Shown here: positions 1 to 9,228 of the stretch, one piece after another
Layout: the number at the start of each line of letters is the position of its first letter
Numbering within the stretch: the first letter of the stretch is position 1
Source: Thiopontia sp964344135
GTDB lineage: Bacteria > Pseudomonadota > Gammaproteobacteria > GCF-002020875
Assembly (NCBI GenBank): GCA_964344135.1
Contig: CAYFMF010000012.1
Coordinates: forward strand, 1-45,229
Direction of reading: 5' to 3'
DNA: 45,229 nt
Notes under the pieces: model-generated
The model's input: the letters and a program-made list of their open reading frames with translations, nothing else
The model's database searches: none
Told to the model about the DNA's origin: nothing
Made by a program: the position numbers and the translations under genes

Positions 1-15
1 CTGACCCCCTATACT

Positions 16-1152
16 CTAGCGGATCCAGCGCCAGGTCACCGCCAATGCAGCAACTGTCAACAGAGTCGAGAAGAGGAAGATGGAGGATGCGCCGTAGAGT
101 GTCCAGGCCATCCCTCCCAGCAGACTCCCAACCACACCGCCAGCACCGAAGCTGAGGCTGGAGTAGAGTGCCTGCCCGCGCCCCTGGAGTTTTCCACGAA
201 ACAGGTCATGCACCATGTGGATGGAGACCGCATGGATGATCCCGAAGCTGGCAGCATGAAAACTCTGCACCAGAAACATCAGCCCCAGCTGCTCTGGAAA
301 GAGCGCAATCACGATCCAGCGGAGTGCCGCAAGGAGCAGGCTGACCAGCAGCAGATTGCGCTCGCCGAAGCGCGGGATCCAGCGCGCCATGAAGAGAAAT
401 ACTGCCACCTCAACCACCACACCAACGGCCCAGAGCAACCCAATCAGCCCCTTGCCAAACCCGAATGACTCCATATAGAGTGTGTAGAAGGTGTAGTAGG
501 TTCCATGTGCCGCCTGGTTGAGGAAGGCAACAGCCAGCAGTGCCACCACCACAGGACGACCGAGAACGCTGCGTAGCGAGATGTGCGGATGCTCCTGCCC
601 CGAATCGGGCACATCCGGAATCGTCAGACTGCTGATCCAGATTCCGGTTGTCAGAAGAATCAGTGCAATGGGTACCAGCTCCACACTCTTCCACTCCAGC
701 AGTGGCCCCAGCAGAACCACCGTTGCAATAAAGCCGACCGATCCCCAGAGCCGAATCGAGGAGTAGCGCTCCACCTCATCACCAAGGTGGTTGAGGGTGA
801 CCGCCTCAAACTGTGGCAGTGATGCATTCCAGAAGAAGCTGAAGAGGGCAATCACCAGTGCCAGCCACCAGTAACCGCTACCAATGAAAACACCGGCAAA
901 GGCAATCACCGATGCCAGTGATGCAAAACGGACAATGGGGAGGTGCTCTCCACTGCGATCCGCCCACCAACCCCAGATATTGGGGGCCACAATCTTGGTG
1001 GCGGCCAGTATGGCCGTCAGTTCACCAATCTCACGAATGGAAAATCCGAGATGCTCCAGATAGGGGCCCCAGTAGGGGATAAGAACCCCGAGGGTGGCAA
1101 AATAGAAGAGATAAAAGCTGGAGAGACGCAGGTAGGGGAACGGAGTGGTCAC
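16..1152 (-). CDS. MFS transporter, PPP/HcaT-like
   Basis: A 378-residue inner-membrane protein with about 12 hydrophobic segments along its whole length, charged cytoplasmic loops and an Asn-Ile-Trp-Gly-Trp-Trp-Ala-Asp-Arg motif near residue 58, which matches the loop 2-3 signature of the major facilitator superfamily. The N-terminus and length resemble the PPP family (3-phenylpropionate transporter HcaT). The substrate cannot be read from sequence. The start is GTG, with a GAGG tract only 1 nt before it, so initiation may depend on coupling to aroC, whose stop lies 14 nt upstream. The gene appears to be the distal partner of aroC. Family is fairly sure, substrate unknown. Confidence 0.8.
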   Translation of the reverse strand: MTTPFPYLRLSSFYLFYFATLGVLIPYWGPYLEHLGFSIREIGELTAILAATKIVAPNIWGWWADRSGEHLPIVRFASLASVIAFAGVFIGSGYWWLALVIALFSFFWNASLPQFEAVTLNHLGDEVERYSSIRLWGSVGFIATVVLLGPLLEWKSVELVPIALILLTTGIWISSLTIPDVPDSGQEHPHISLRSVLGRPVVVALLAVAFLNQAAHGTYYTFYTLYMESFGFGKGLIGLLWAVGVVVEVAVFLFMARWIPRFGERNLLLVSLLLAALRWIVIALFPEQLGLMFLVQSFHAASFGIIHAVSIHMVHDLFRGKLQGRGQALYSSLSFGAGGVVGSLLGGMAWTLYGASSIFLFSTLLTVAALAVTWRWIR

Positions 1153-1166
1153 ACCTCTTCAGCTGC

Positions 1167-2252
1167 TCAGATTGTGGGGGTGTCGGAGTGGACCATCCCG
1201 TTCTGCCCCCGCTGACGCAGGGCATGGTCCAGCAACACAATGGCCAGCATCGCCTCTGCAATGGGTGTTGCACGAATCCCCACGCAGGGGTCATGCCGCC
1301 CCCTGGTCACCACCTCAACGGGGTCTCCCTCACGGTTGATGGTCTCGCCGGGCAGGTGAAGGCTGGAGGTTGGCTTGAGCGCCATGGAGACCAGGACATC
1401 CTGTCCCGAGGAGATCCCGCCAAGTGTCCCACCGGCATTGTTGCTCCTGAAACCGGATGGCGTCATCTCGTCCCGGTGCTCTGTGCCCTTCTGGGTTACC
1501 GACTCAAAGCCGGCACCAATCTCCACCCCCTTGACCGCATTGATGCTCATCATTGCATGGGCAATATCGGCGTCCAGACGGTCAAAGACCGGCTCTCCCC
1601 ACCCCGGTGGCACCCCGGTAGCCACCACGTTGATTCGTGCACCGATGGAGTTGCCCTCCTTGCGCAGGGCATCCATGTAGGCCTCCATCTCCGGTACCTT
1701 GTTCGCATCGGGAGAGAAGAAGGGGTTCTGGTGAACCTGATCCCACTCCAGCTCCTCCACCCTGATTGGCCCCAGTTGGGCCAGATATCCATGAACCTCC
1801 ACCCCGAACTGTGCCTTCAGTACCTGCTTGGCAACCCCTCCGGCCGCAACCCGCATCGCGGTCTCGCGGGCAGAGGAGCGGCCACCACCACGGTAGTCGC
1901 GAAAACCGTATTTCTGGTTATAGGTGTAGTCGGCATGGCCGGGACGGAAGCGGTCTGCAATGTTGGAGTAGTCCCTGGAGCGTTGATCCTCATTGCGGAT
2001 CACCATGCCGATCGGGGTTCCTGTCGTCACTCCCTCGAAGACCCCCGAGAGGATCTCAACCCTGTCCGCCTCCCTGCGTTGCGTCGTATGGCGAGAGGTA
2101 CCCGGCTTTCTGCGATCCAGGTCAACCTGCAGAATCTCCTCGGAAATCTCGATCCCGGGAGGGCAGCCATCCACAATGCAACCGATCGCAGCCCCATGGC
2201 TCTCACCAAAGGAGGTTACCGTAAATAGCTTGCCGACCGTATTTCCTGACAT
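1167..2252 (-). CDS. aroC: Chorismate synthase
   Basis: Converts 5-enolpyruvylshikimate 3-phosphate to chorismate, the last step of the shikimate pathway, using reduced FMN in the cytoplasm. The 361 residues match the usual family length. Visible signatures: GESHG at residues 16-20 with the conserved His19, RPGHADYTY near 103-111, GGGRSSARET near 123-132, and a Gly-rich NAGGTLGGISSG segment. The open frame extends 65 codons further upstream, but that stretch overlaps the divergent gene and has no family similarity; ATG 2252 gives the canonical MSGNT start. No Shine-Dalgarno sequence precedes it, and a perfect TATAAT lies 7 nt upstream, so the mRNA may be leaderless. Confidence 0.97.
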   Translation of the reverse strand: MSGNTVGKLFTVTSFGESHGAAIGCIVDGCPPGIEISEEILQVDLDRRKPGTSRHTTQRREADRVEILSGVFEGVTTGTPIGMVIRNEDQRSRDYSNIADRFRPGHADYTYNQKYGFRDYRGGGRSSARETAMRVAAGGVAKQVLKAQFGVEVHGYLAQLGPIRVEELEWDQVHQNPFFSPDANKVPEMEAYMDALRKEGNSIGARINVVATGVPPGWGEPVFDRLDADIAHAMMSINAVKGVEIGAGFESVTQKGTEHRDEMTPSGFRSNNAGGTLGGISSGQDVLVSMALKPTSSLHLPGETINREGDPVEVVTRGRHDPCVGIRATPIAEAMLAIVLLDHALRQRGQNGMVHSDTPTI

Positions 2253-2259
2253 GGCCTGA

Positions 2260-2284
2260 ATTATACAGGATTCAGTCGTATAAT
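2260..2284. promoter_or_regulatory. Mirror-image divergent -10 elements of aroC and the Sel1 gene
   Basis: ATTATAC (2260-2266) and GTATAAT (2278-2284) form a perfect 7-bp inverted repeat with an 11-bp spacer. Each arm is a consensus TATAAT reading outwards: minus-strand 2260-2265, 7 nt before the aroC ATG, and plus-strand 2279-2284, 8 nt before the Sel1-gene ATG. Neither gene has a ribosome binding site, so both transcripts would start at or near their ATG. No good -35 hexamers are visible. A second inverted repeat, CTGAAT (2256-2261) / ATTCAG (2270-2275), overlaps the aroC -10. Confidence 0.55.
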
Positions 2285-2292
2285 CTGCCTCC

Positions 2293-2979
2293 ATGAACAA
2301 ACTCCACAGAACCCTCCTCGCCATCACAGCACCCCTCCTGGTCTCGTTTTCGGCCAGCGCAGATCTCAACTCTGCCAAACAGGCCATCATGGATGGAAAG
2401 GGTGACCTTGCCATCATGGAGCTGACCCGACTGGCTGGAGAGGGCAACAGCGAGGCCCAGTATGAGCTAGGAAAACTCTATGCCGAGGGGGGGATCATTG
2501 AACCGAACCCCAACCATGCCATGCTCTCACTGACCCTGGCTGCAGAGAATGGATTCCATCAGGCCAATGGGCTGCTCAAGGAGCAGCAGAAGAAGATCAA
2601 CCTGCTGCAACTCGCTGCACTGCAGGAGGAGGTTGGGCTGCTGTTCCAGAAGGGAGGGCCGGTATCCGTTGACCCCAACCGGGCAACCGAATGGCTTGGA
2701 GAGCGGGCACTCAACCCCGTCCCCTTCTCCAGTCAGGAGCGCGGTGAGCTGGCACTCAGGGTGGGAAAGATTTTTGAGGAGAAGATCTTCGGGTTCACGA
2801 TGGCTCACACCTGGTACACCCTCGCCGAGGCCTTTGGCACCGAGCGGGCAAGAAAGGATCGTGAGCGGATGGAGCTCTTCCTGCAGCCCCAGAGCATCTC
2901 TCAGTCGCGGAATGATGCCATCAACAAATACAAGCGGTATCTGAAAAACAGGAAGCAGATGGTCGAGGGAAAGCTATAA
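2293..2979 (+). CDS. Secreted Sel1-like repeat protein
   Basis: A 228-residue protein with a clear Sec signal peptide (residues 1-23, ending near SFSASA), so probably periplasmic. Residues 40-90 contain a Sel1/TPR-like helical repeat (GNSEAQYELGKLYAEGG), and a second degenerate unit covers the centre. The C-terminal half is rich in Arg, Glu and Lys. Such proteins usually act as protein-interaction scaffolds; no catalytic motif is visible and no partner is suggested by context. It diverges from aroC over a 40-bp spacer and lacks a Shine-Dalgarno sequence. Confidence 0.75.
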   Translation: MNKLHRTLLAITAPLLVSFSASADLNSAKQAIMDGKGDLAIMELTRLAGEGNSEAQYELGKLYAEGGIIEPNPNHAMLSLTLAAENGFHQANGLLKEQQKKINLLQLAALQEEVGLLFQKGGPVSVDPNRATEWLGERALNPVPFSSQERGELALRVGKIFEEKIFGFTMAHTWYTLAEAFGTERARKDRERMELFLQPQSISQSRNDAINKYKRYLKNRKQMVEGKL

Positions 2980-3077
2980 GCATCCATTCATCTCCATAGC
3001 TCCTTGATGGATATGGTTTTACAGGATCTCGGCAGCAGGGACGCTACCGTCACCCCCCATATATGGGTTGATGGCAG

Positions 3078-6000
3078 TTACAAAGGGGTAATTTCCCGCT
3101 GTACCTGGAGCAGCGGGAAGTAGAGCACCAGCCTCTGCGGACGCGCCTCCATCTGCCGCAACACCTCGCCATAACGCTGCAGCTGCGGGGTGTAGCGTGC
3201 CACCTCCTCATCCAGAAACCCCTCCAGGTCGCCACCACCGTGGCTGCTGCTCTTCCAGTCCACAATCCAGCGCACCCCCTTCTCATCCACGAAGGTGCGA
3301 TCAATGGTGATATTGATCCGCTCCCCACGATACTCTGCCGACAGACTCCATTCACTGGCTGCCTCGGCATGATCAGCAAGAAAGTAGCGCCCTGCGGGAT
3401 CATCCAGCACGCCCTGCACCGCAGCCAGAACACGCTCCGTTGCCGCGGCAAGGATTCCTGAATCCACCCCCAGCTGTCTCAACTGTCGCCCCGCTCGCTG
3501 CCGAAGCGGCTCCAGGCTGACACCCACCCACTGTTCAACACCCTCCTCGGCAATCCACTGCAGTAGCGCATGGACTACCGTACCCACATGGATTGCGCTG
3601 GCACCACTCCACTGGTAGATGGAGCGATCCAGATCCTGCCGCCCATCGGGCAGTGGCAGAGAACCCGGTGGATCAGGAAGCTGCCACAGCTCGGTTAGAC
3701 GTAACGGTTGCGCACCACCCCCCTGTGAGCGACTCTGCTGCGACAAGGCCTCCGGGTCGCTCTCTTCAAACAGCGCACGGTACTCACCCTCCACTACCGG
3801 CCATAGCTGCTCAAGCAGTGAACCGGCCCACGGTCTCCCCAGCTCCCCCTTGCTGTTGATCCTGACCGCACCCAGCAGGTGCAGTCGACGTTTTGCGCGT
3901 GTGGTTGCCACATAGAGCAACCTGGAGAGCTCACTCCTTCCACGCGCTTGCTCAACGCTGCGCACATAGCGCCCAAGACGATCCTCACTGGAGGCACGCT
4001 CGGCCTGACGTATTGGCGACAGCAGCAGCTGCATGCTCTCCTCCCCATCACCATCCGACTGTGGAATCTCCAGCCAGTGGAGCAGTTGCTGCTGGTCCTG
4101 ACGGGGTTTTCTGCCCAGCCCCGGAAGAATCACCGTATCGAACTGCAACCCCTTCGACTTGTGAATGGTCATCACCTCCAGGCGGCAGGCAGGGTCTGCA
4201 ACGGATCGAACATTCTGGCGCTGAAGCTGGTGGCGCAATCGATGGAGATCGACAAGGTCACCCCCCTGCTCCATCTGCTGAAGCAGGTCGAAGAAGGAGT
4301 CGGCCTCCAGTTCTGCCTGCCCCGCCTCACCCAACTGCTCATGGATGGCAGCCCCACCCAACCTCCTCCATGCCCGTTTCAACCACTGATCCAGCCTCCC
4401 CTCGCCCCGCTCCTCCAGAATTGACTCAAGCTCAGACCTCAACCAGCCAATCCTCTGTTGCCCATCTCTTGAGACCCTCTCCAGCGACAGGGAGTCTCCC
4501 ATTAGAGACCAAAGTGTCCGCCCAGCCCCATCCGCTGTCAGATGGAGCAGATCCTCCAGCGGAATACCGCACCAGGGGGCACGCAGCACCGCCAGCCAGG
4601 CCTCCCGGTCTGCCGGATGGAGCAGGGCCCGGGTCAGAGAGAGCAGATCACGTACTACCGGACGGTCCCCCAGAGACTCAATCTCAACGGCGTGATAGGC
4701 GATCCCCTCACGATAGAGTCTCTGTGTGATCCGGGTCAGATGGCTGCGTGAACGGACCAGGATTGCAATCCTCTCGTCCTCTGCTGTCAGGGCGCGCAGC
4801 TCCTCCCGTACCAGAGCGACCACCCTGGCTGCCTCTTCCTCACCGTCCTCCTGCAGTGCAGGATGGAGGGTAACAGCCTGTTGCGTGGTCCCAGCGCGTG
4901 TCGAGATTGAGTCCCGATAGCGGATTGCACCAGTGAAGCGGTCAGAGTAGGGGGGGAAAATGGCAGAGAAACTCCGGTTAATCCACTCCACCACCCCCTC
5001 CTCGGAGCGGAAGTTTGCCGACAGTTTCCGGTACTCCAGCTGCTGCTGACCAATCCCCTCCCTGATCGCCTTGATGAAGAGACCCACCTCGGCATGGCGG
5101 AAACGGTAGATCGACTGCATCGGATCCCCCACCAGAAAGAGGGAACGCGCACCCTCCTCACCACTCCATCCGGCAATCAGCCGACGCAACAGATCAAACT
5201 GCCCATGAGATGTATCCTGAAACTCATCCACCAGAATGTGGTGGATCTGATGGTCCAGACGCAGCGCAAGGTTGGTCGGCTCGAGCTCACTTCCCAGCGC
5301 CTGAAGTGCCCGCTGTGCGATTTCAGCATGGTCCACCACACCATGCTCCTCAAACCAGACCATCAGCTCAAGCTGTGCCATCAGCAGCACCTGAAACAGC
5401 GAGAGGATGGTCTCCCACTGTCCATCCTCATAGGAGATCGGGGGCAGCAGGGGAATCTGCTGGATGGCAGCTGCCGCCTCATGGTGGTGCTCTACCCGCT
5501 CCACAAGTGAATGGATCACCGCCTTCAACCGCTTCCCCTCAGCCCCTGCAGGAAAACCATCATGCCTGTTCCAGCTCCTCTCGGAGCGACGGAACCCCCC
5601 ACCGCTTTTGAGGAAGAGTGAGGCGATCCCCTGCCACAGCGGGAGCGCATCTGCATCTGCCGACGGCAGTGACTCCATCCCTGCACACGCAATCACCGGC
5701 GGCTGTTTCGGGCTCTCTGCCGCCACCTCTGCAGCCCCTGCCGCAAGCTCCACCAACTGCTGAACCCCCTCCTCACCAAGCGCACCCTTTACCCCCTTCA
5801 GGGCGTGTTGCAGAGACTCCTCTACCGAGTCACGAAGTGTACGCTCCAGTGAGTCGCGGTCGACCAGTCCGCTGCTGCCACGCACCACATGGGACAGCCA
5901 CTGGTCACGATGGCCCAGCATCTCGGTCAGCAGCCGCTCCAGCTGAGAGAGATCATTATCGAGCCACTCCAGTAGCTGAACCAGGGGGGCTCCAGCTGCC

Positions 6001-6527
6001 TCCTCGAGTCGACCAATCGTGCGCCGTGCTGCGCCGGCAAAGGCCTCCTCTGCATCATCACTAATCCCGGATATCCCTCCGAATGCCGCCATCACCGGCA
6101 TCTGTCGAACCAGCCGTGCATTGAGGCTGTCCATGGTACGGATCTCCAGGCGGCCGGGGTTGCTCAGCAGGTTCCACCCCTGTTGCTGATCCTGCTCAAG
6201 GGCTCCCCGTGCCAGCTCCCAGGTTCGGGCATGATGAGTCCCCTTCTCAGGCGATGGCTCATGAGCGGCCTGCTGCAGCGCCCTGAGCAGACGTTCACGC
6301 ATCTCACCGGCCGCCTTGCGGGTAAAGGTGATGGCCAGTATCTCTTCGGGGCTACCGACCCCCTGCAGCAACCCCAGGATTCTCTGGGTCAGGAGCTCGG
6401 TCTTGCCGGAGCCGGCAGGAGCCTGAACAATAAATGAGCGCTCCGGGTCGAGCACCTCGGCACGAACCGCCCGGTCCTGCCCAAGTCGCTCCGCACTCTC
6501 ATCGGATGAGATCTCCTGCCAGCTCAT
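3078..6527 (-). CDS. UvrD-family helicase/exonuclease, AddA/RecB-like
   Basis: A 1149-residue ATP-dependent helicase with a C-terminal nuclease domain, expected to resect DNA double-strand ends for recombination. The N-terminus has a Walker A loop (APAGSGKT, residues 36-43) followed by an ITFTRKAAGEMRERLL helicase motif. The middle has a Walker B box (LVDEFQDTSHGQFDLL), GDPMQSIYRFR, and the VMTIHKSKGLQFDTVILPG motif. The C-terminus has a PD-(D/E)XK nuclease core (GTVVHALLQW, then WIVDWKSSS, then YTPQLQRYGEVLR). Its start overlaps the stop of the next gene as ATGA, so the two are translationally coupled. It belongs to the AddA-like proteins that pair with the TIGR03623-type DNA repair protein rather than to classical RecBCD. 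Confidence 0.9.
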   Translation of the reverse strand: MSWQEISSDESAERLGQDRAVRAEVLDPERSFIVQAPAGSGKTELLTQRILGLLQGVGSPEEILAITFTRKAAGEMRERLLRALQQAAHEPSPEKGTHHARTWELARGALEQDQQQGWNLLSNPGRLEIRTMDSLNARLVRQMPVMAAFGGISGISDDAEEAFAGAARRTIGRLEEAAGAPLVQLLEWLDNDLSQLERLLTEMLGHRDQWLSHVVRGSSGLVDRDSLERTLRDSVEESLQHALKGVKGALGEEGVQQLVELAAGAAEVAAESPKQPPVIACAGMESLPSADADALPLWQGIASLFLKSGGGFRRSERSWNRHDGFPAGAEGKRLKAVIHSLVERVEHHHEAAAAIQQIPLLPPISYEDGQWETILSLFQVLLMAQLELMVWFEEHGVVDHAEIAQRALQALGSELEPTNLALRLDHQIHHILVDEFQDTSHGQFDLLRRLIAGWSGEEGARSLFLVGDPMQSIYRFRHAEVGLFIKAIREGIGQQQLEYRKLSANFRSEEGVVEWINRSFSAIFPPYSDRFTGAIRYRDSISTRAGTTQQAVTLHPALQEDGEEEAARVVALVREELRALTAEDERIAILVRSRSHLTRITQRLYREGIAYHAVEIESLGDRPVVRDLLSLTRALLHPADREAWLAVLRAPWCGIPLEDLLHLTADGAGRTLWSLMGDSLSLERVSRDGQQRIGWLRSELESILEERGEGRLDQWLKRAWRRLGGAAIHEQLGEAGQAELEADSFFDLLQQMEQGGDLVDLHRLRHQLQRQNVRSVADPACRLEVMTIHKSKGLQFDTVILPGLGRKPRQDQQQLLHWLEIPQSDGDGEESMQLLLSPIRQAERASSEDRLGRYVRSVEQARGRSELSRLLYVATTRAKRRLHLLGAVRINSKGELGRPWAGSLLEQLWPVVEGEYRALFEESDPEALSQQSRSQGGGAQPLRLTELWQLPDPPGSLPLPDGRQDLDRSIYQWSGASAIHVGTVVHALLQWIAEEGVEQWVGVSLEPLRQRAGRQLRQLGVDSGILAAATERVLAAVQGVLDDPAGRYFLADHAEAASEWSLSAEYRGERINITIDRTFVDEKGVRWIVDWKSSSHGGGDLEGFLDEEVARYTPQLQRYGEVLRQMEARPQRLVLYFPLLQVQREITPL

Positions 6528-9169
6528 CCGCTCTCCCTCTCATACTCGACGCGACAGAGGGGCTCCAGCCCGCAATATTGGCAGCTGCCCCTTCCCTTGA
6601 GGGGGTCTACCGTGGCCACTCCCTGGCGAAACTCCCTCGCCAGTGATGCAACCACCCCCCTCCACTGCTCGATCTGCTGCTCCCAGGGCTGGGTGACAAC
6701 CACCTTCCTGTAACGTCCCCCATCTGCCCCCTGCAGCAGCTCCTCATCTGCCTGCTCCCCCTTGTAGAGCACCTCATCCACCCGAATCTGCCCAAACAGT
6801 ACCGCAGAGACCTGTTGCAGCAGGGTGGCATAGAGAGGCAGCTGTGGCTCCTCGGGGCGCTCCCCCTGCCAGCTGGATCGACTCACCCGCCCCCCCTTGT
6901 AGTCAATCAGGATACGGCGTCCATCCTCCAGACGATCCACACGGTCCATCTTTACCGAGAAGGAGACCCCCTCAAGGTCAACCCTGTGCTGCTGCTCCAT
7001 CTCCTCAACCATAAACTCCAAGACCCGCTTGCGATCAAGCTCCAGTGCCCGCAATGCAAGTCTGCCTAACCGTCCGGACTCACTCTGTGAGAAACGGTCA
7101 CCCATTCGGTCCTTTCTGGAGTGGCGAAACTGCTCTACGGTCTCATCTGCAACCTGGACAACCAGCTGCCTCAACGCCGCCTCATCCAGTGCCTTCAGCC
7201 GGAGTGAGGAGCGCTCCAGTCGATGCCAGCACCGCTCCAGCATCTGGTGCAGCAGTGTCCCCCGCTCCCTGGCATCAAGCCCCGGACGCTCCTGCTCCAA
7301 CCTCTCTGCCTGGAGCCGGTGGCGCACAAAGGCACGGAATGGGCACTGTGCCTGGTTTTCCAGAATTGAACTGCCCCCCCGCACTCTGGTATCCCGATTC
7401 AGCTCAAGAGCCCCCTCCTCAATCCCCTCCAGTGAACAGCGACCACTGTCACCAATCCACCATGATTCACTGCTGCTCTCAAGGTGCTCCGCCGGCAGGA
7501 TGGGCAGTGATCCCAGCAGTGGTGTTGCCTGAAGTGACTCCTCTCCCCCCTCCTTCAGGGTCCGGGAGAAGCTGCAATGTACCTGGCCGGCGGAGGCAAC
7601 AAACCCACTCAACATCTTCCCGGCAGCCTCAAGCCTGCGTGAGTTGTCTGCAGATGGAATCCGCTCAATCTGCCAGCTGTATGGCAGCAGTGGAGAGAGC
7701 TCATGGAGAGGGGGCCAGCTTCGGTCATTACACCCCATTACCCAGAGGGCATCAAAATGGATCCCCTCCGCCTCCTCTGGCGTCATGATCTCAATATTCC
7801 TCTTCCCCCCACCTGGGGGCAGCTCCATCGACAAGAGGATCTGTCTCAACTCACTGATCGCCCTGGGGAGTGAAATCTTGCCAATAAAATCGCCCAGCGA
7901 GGAGAAGCGATCCAGTCCCTCTCGCCAGCTGTTGTAGGCGGCCAGTGCGGTCTCGCTCTTCTCACCATTCTCCGCCCACTCGAAAAAGGAGAGCCCATGG
8001 CTGATCTGTAGTGCCCACTCGGTCGGTGCTGCCCTCATTTCGTGAAGCCCCAACGCCTCCAGCGCCTTCATTGCCCCGAGGAGACGAGGTGCCGGCAGGT
8101 TCTCCTGCTGCTCCAACAGGCGGATCAGTGCAGAGAGCGACACCTCGGGATTGCCCCACTGCCGCAGTTTCAGCTCAATCCTTGATCTCTCCTCCATCTC
8201 CTCCCCCTGCAGCAGCCATGGGGAGCGCAGCAGTGAGGCGGCCTCCATCAGGGGAAGCCCTCTCTGAACCAGAAGAGTCAGCTGCAGTGCGGCATGGATC
8301 CGGGGGTCCTGCAGCAGCGGAACTCCCGAGGAGAAGTGGTAGGGGAGCTGCTGGAGTGGGCGAACCGCCTGCTCCGGGGCGAGCACCCGACCGAGTCGCT
8401 CATCAATATGGTTACGCCTTCCAGATAGTCCGGGAACAATAACCCCGACTTTCTGCTCCGGGCTCTCCAGCATGACGCTTTTGGCCCAGTGGGCGACCGC
8501 ATCCGCCTCCTCATCCTCATCCTCAAAGGGGGTTAGTGATGCAGAGCACCCCCCCTCTATTGAAACCGATTGATGGTCAACCTCTGTCCCCAGCTCCCGT
8601 AGCAGCTCAATGAGCAGCTGCTCCGCACGACTCCACTGTGGATGACAATAGAGCGAGACCGTTGCAGGAGCCGGAATCTGTTGCTGCTGCAACAGCTGTG
8701 CAATCTGCTGCGGGAGACGTGCCGCCTCCAGACAGTGCTGCCGACTGCAATAACTGGTGAAGTTGTGGTGCCAGCTGCGAAACAGCTCCAGCTCCTCCTG
8801 GGCTCCCAGGCCGAGCGTCCTGGCAAGCAGCTGCTGAAGATCATCCTCACCGGAGCTCCACTGATGAAAGGTACGGTTTGCTGCCATCGCCAGTGCTGCC
8901 AGATCCCCCTGACGGAGAAAATCGGCACCATCCAGCAACTCGTCGGGGAGAGTCTCCCTCCAGACAAGCCGCTCCTGCTGTGGTGAGAGGAGGTGAGGAA
9001 GGTCGAACCCCTGCTGTAGCAGTCGATCCCACTGCCGGTGCAGCCACGCCTCAATCGAGAAGATTGGTGGTGTCTCCCAGGCTGTGATGCCCTGCTGCAG
9101 CTGCTGCAGACCCCAGCGATCGCGCAAAAAGCGGGCCTGGCGTGCGGTTGCTGTCAGGGTCAGATCCAT
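6524..9169 (-). CDS. PD-(D/E)XK nuclease, AddB-like (TIGR03623-type) DNA repair protein
   Basis: An 881-residue partner of the downstream helicase. The C-terminal nuclease carries RILIDYKGGRVSR, the core Asp and Lys of a PD-(D/E)XK active site, and QLPLYATLLQQ. Cysteines in CPFRAFVRHRL and in CQYCGLEPLC fit the iron-sulfur staple of AddB nucleases (one Cys far upstream, then C-x2-C-x5-C). The N-terminal region looks like a degenerate helicase without an obvious Walker A. ATG 9169 was chosen over the longest open frame because the preceding 25 codons are not family-like and run into the divergent promoter region. Gln- and Leu-rich coiled segments occur near residues 180-200. Confidence 0.85.
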   Translation of the reverse strand: MDLTLTATARQARFLRDRWGLQQLQQGITAWETPPIFSIEAWLHRQWDRLLQQGFDLPHLLSPQQERLVWRETLPDELLDGADFLRQGDLAALAMAANRTFHQWSSGEDDLQQLLARTLGLGAQEELELFRSWHHNFTSYCSRQHCLEAARLPQQIAQLLQQQQIPAPATVSLYCHPQWSRAEQLLIELLRELGTEVDHQSVSIEGGCSASLTPFEDEDEEADAVAHWAKSVMLESPEQKVGVIVPGLSGRRNHIDERLGRVLAPEQAVRPLQQLPYHFSSGVPLLQDPRIHAALQLTLLVQRGLPLMEAASLLRSPWLLQGEEMEERSRIELKLRQWGNPEVSLSALIRLLEQQENLPAPRLLGAMKALEALGLHEMRAAPTEWALQISHGLSFFEWAENGEKSETALAAYNSWREGLDRFSSLGDFIGKISLPRAISELRQILLSMELPPGGGKRNIEIMTPEEAEGIHFDALWVMGCNDRSWPPLHELSPLLPYSWQIERIPSADNSRRLEAAGKMLSGFVASAGQVHCSFSRTLKEGGEESLQATPLLGSLPILPAEHLESSSESWWIGDSGRCSLEGIEEGALELNRDTRVRGGSSILENQAQCPFRAFVRHRLQAERLEQERPGLDARERGTLLHQMLERCWHRLERSSLRLKALDEAALRQLVVQVADETVEQFRHSRKDRMGDRFSQSESGRLGRLALRALELDRKRVLEFMVEEMEQQHRVDLEGVSFSVKMDRVDRLEDGRRILIDYKGGRVSRSSWQGERPEEPQLPLYATLLQQVSAVLFGQIRVDEVLYKGEQADEELLQGADGGRYRKVVVTQPWEQQIEQWRGVVASLAREFRQGVATVDPLKGRGSCQYCGLEPLCRVEYERESG

Positions 9170-9228
9170 AGCGGAACAATACCGCAAAACCGATATAATA
9201 TGGTTCAAAAAACGGACAGGAATCAGCC

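Noticed and set aside
1188..2228. Long plus-strand open frame opposite aroC
   Set aside because: It is antisense to a clear chorismate synthase and its translation has no domain or composition of a real protein.
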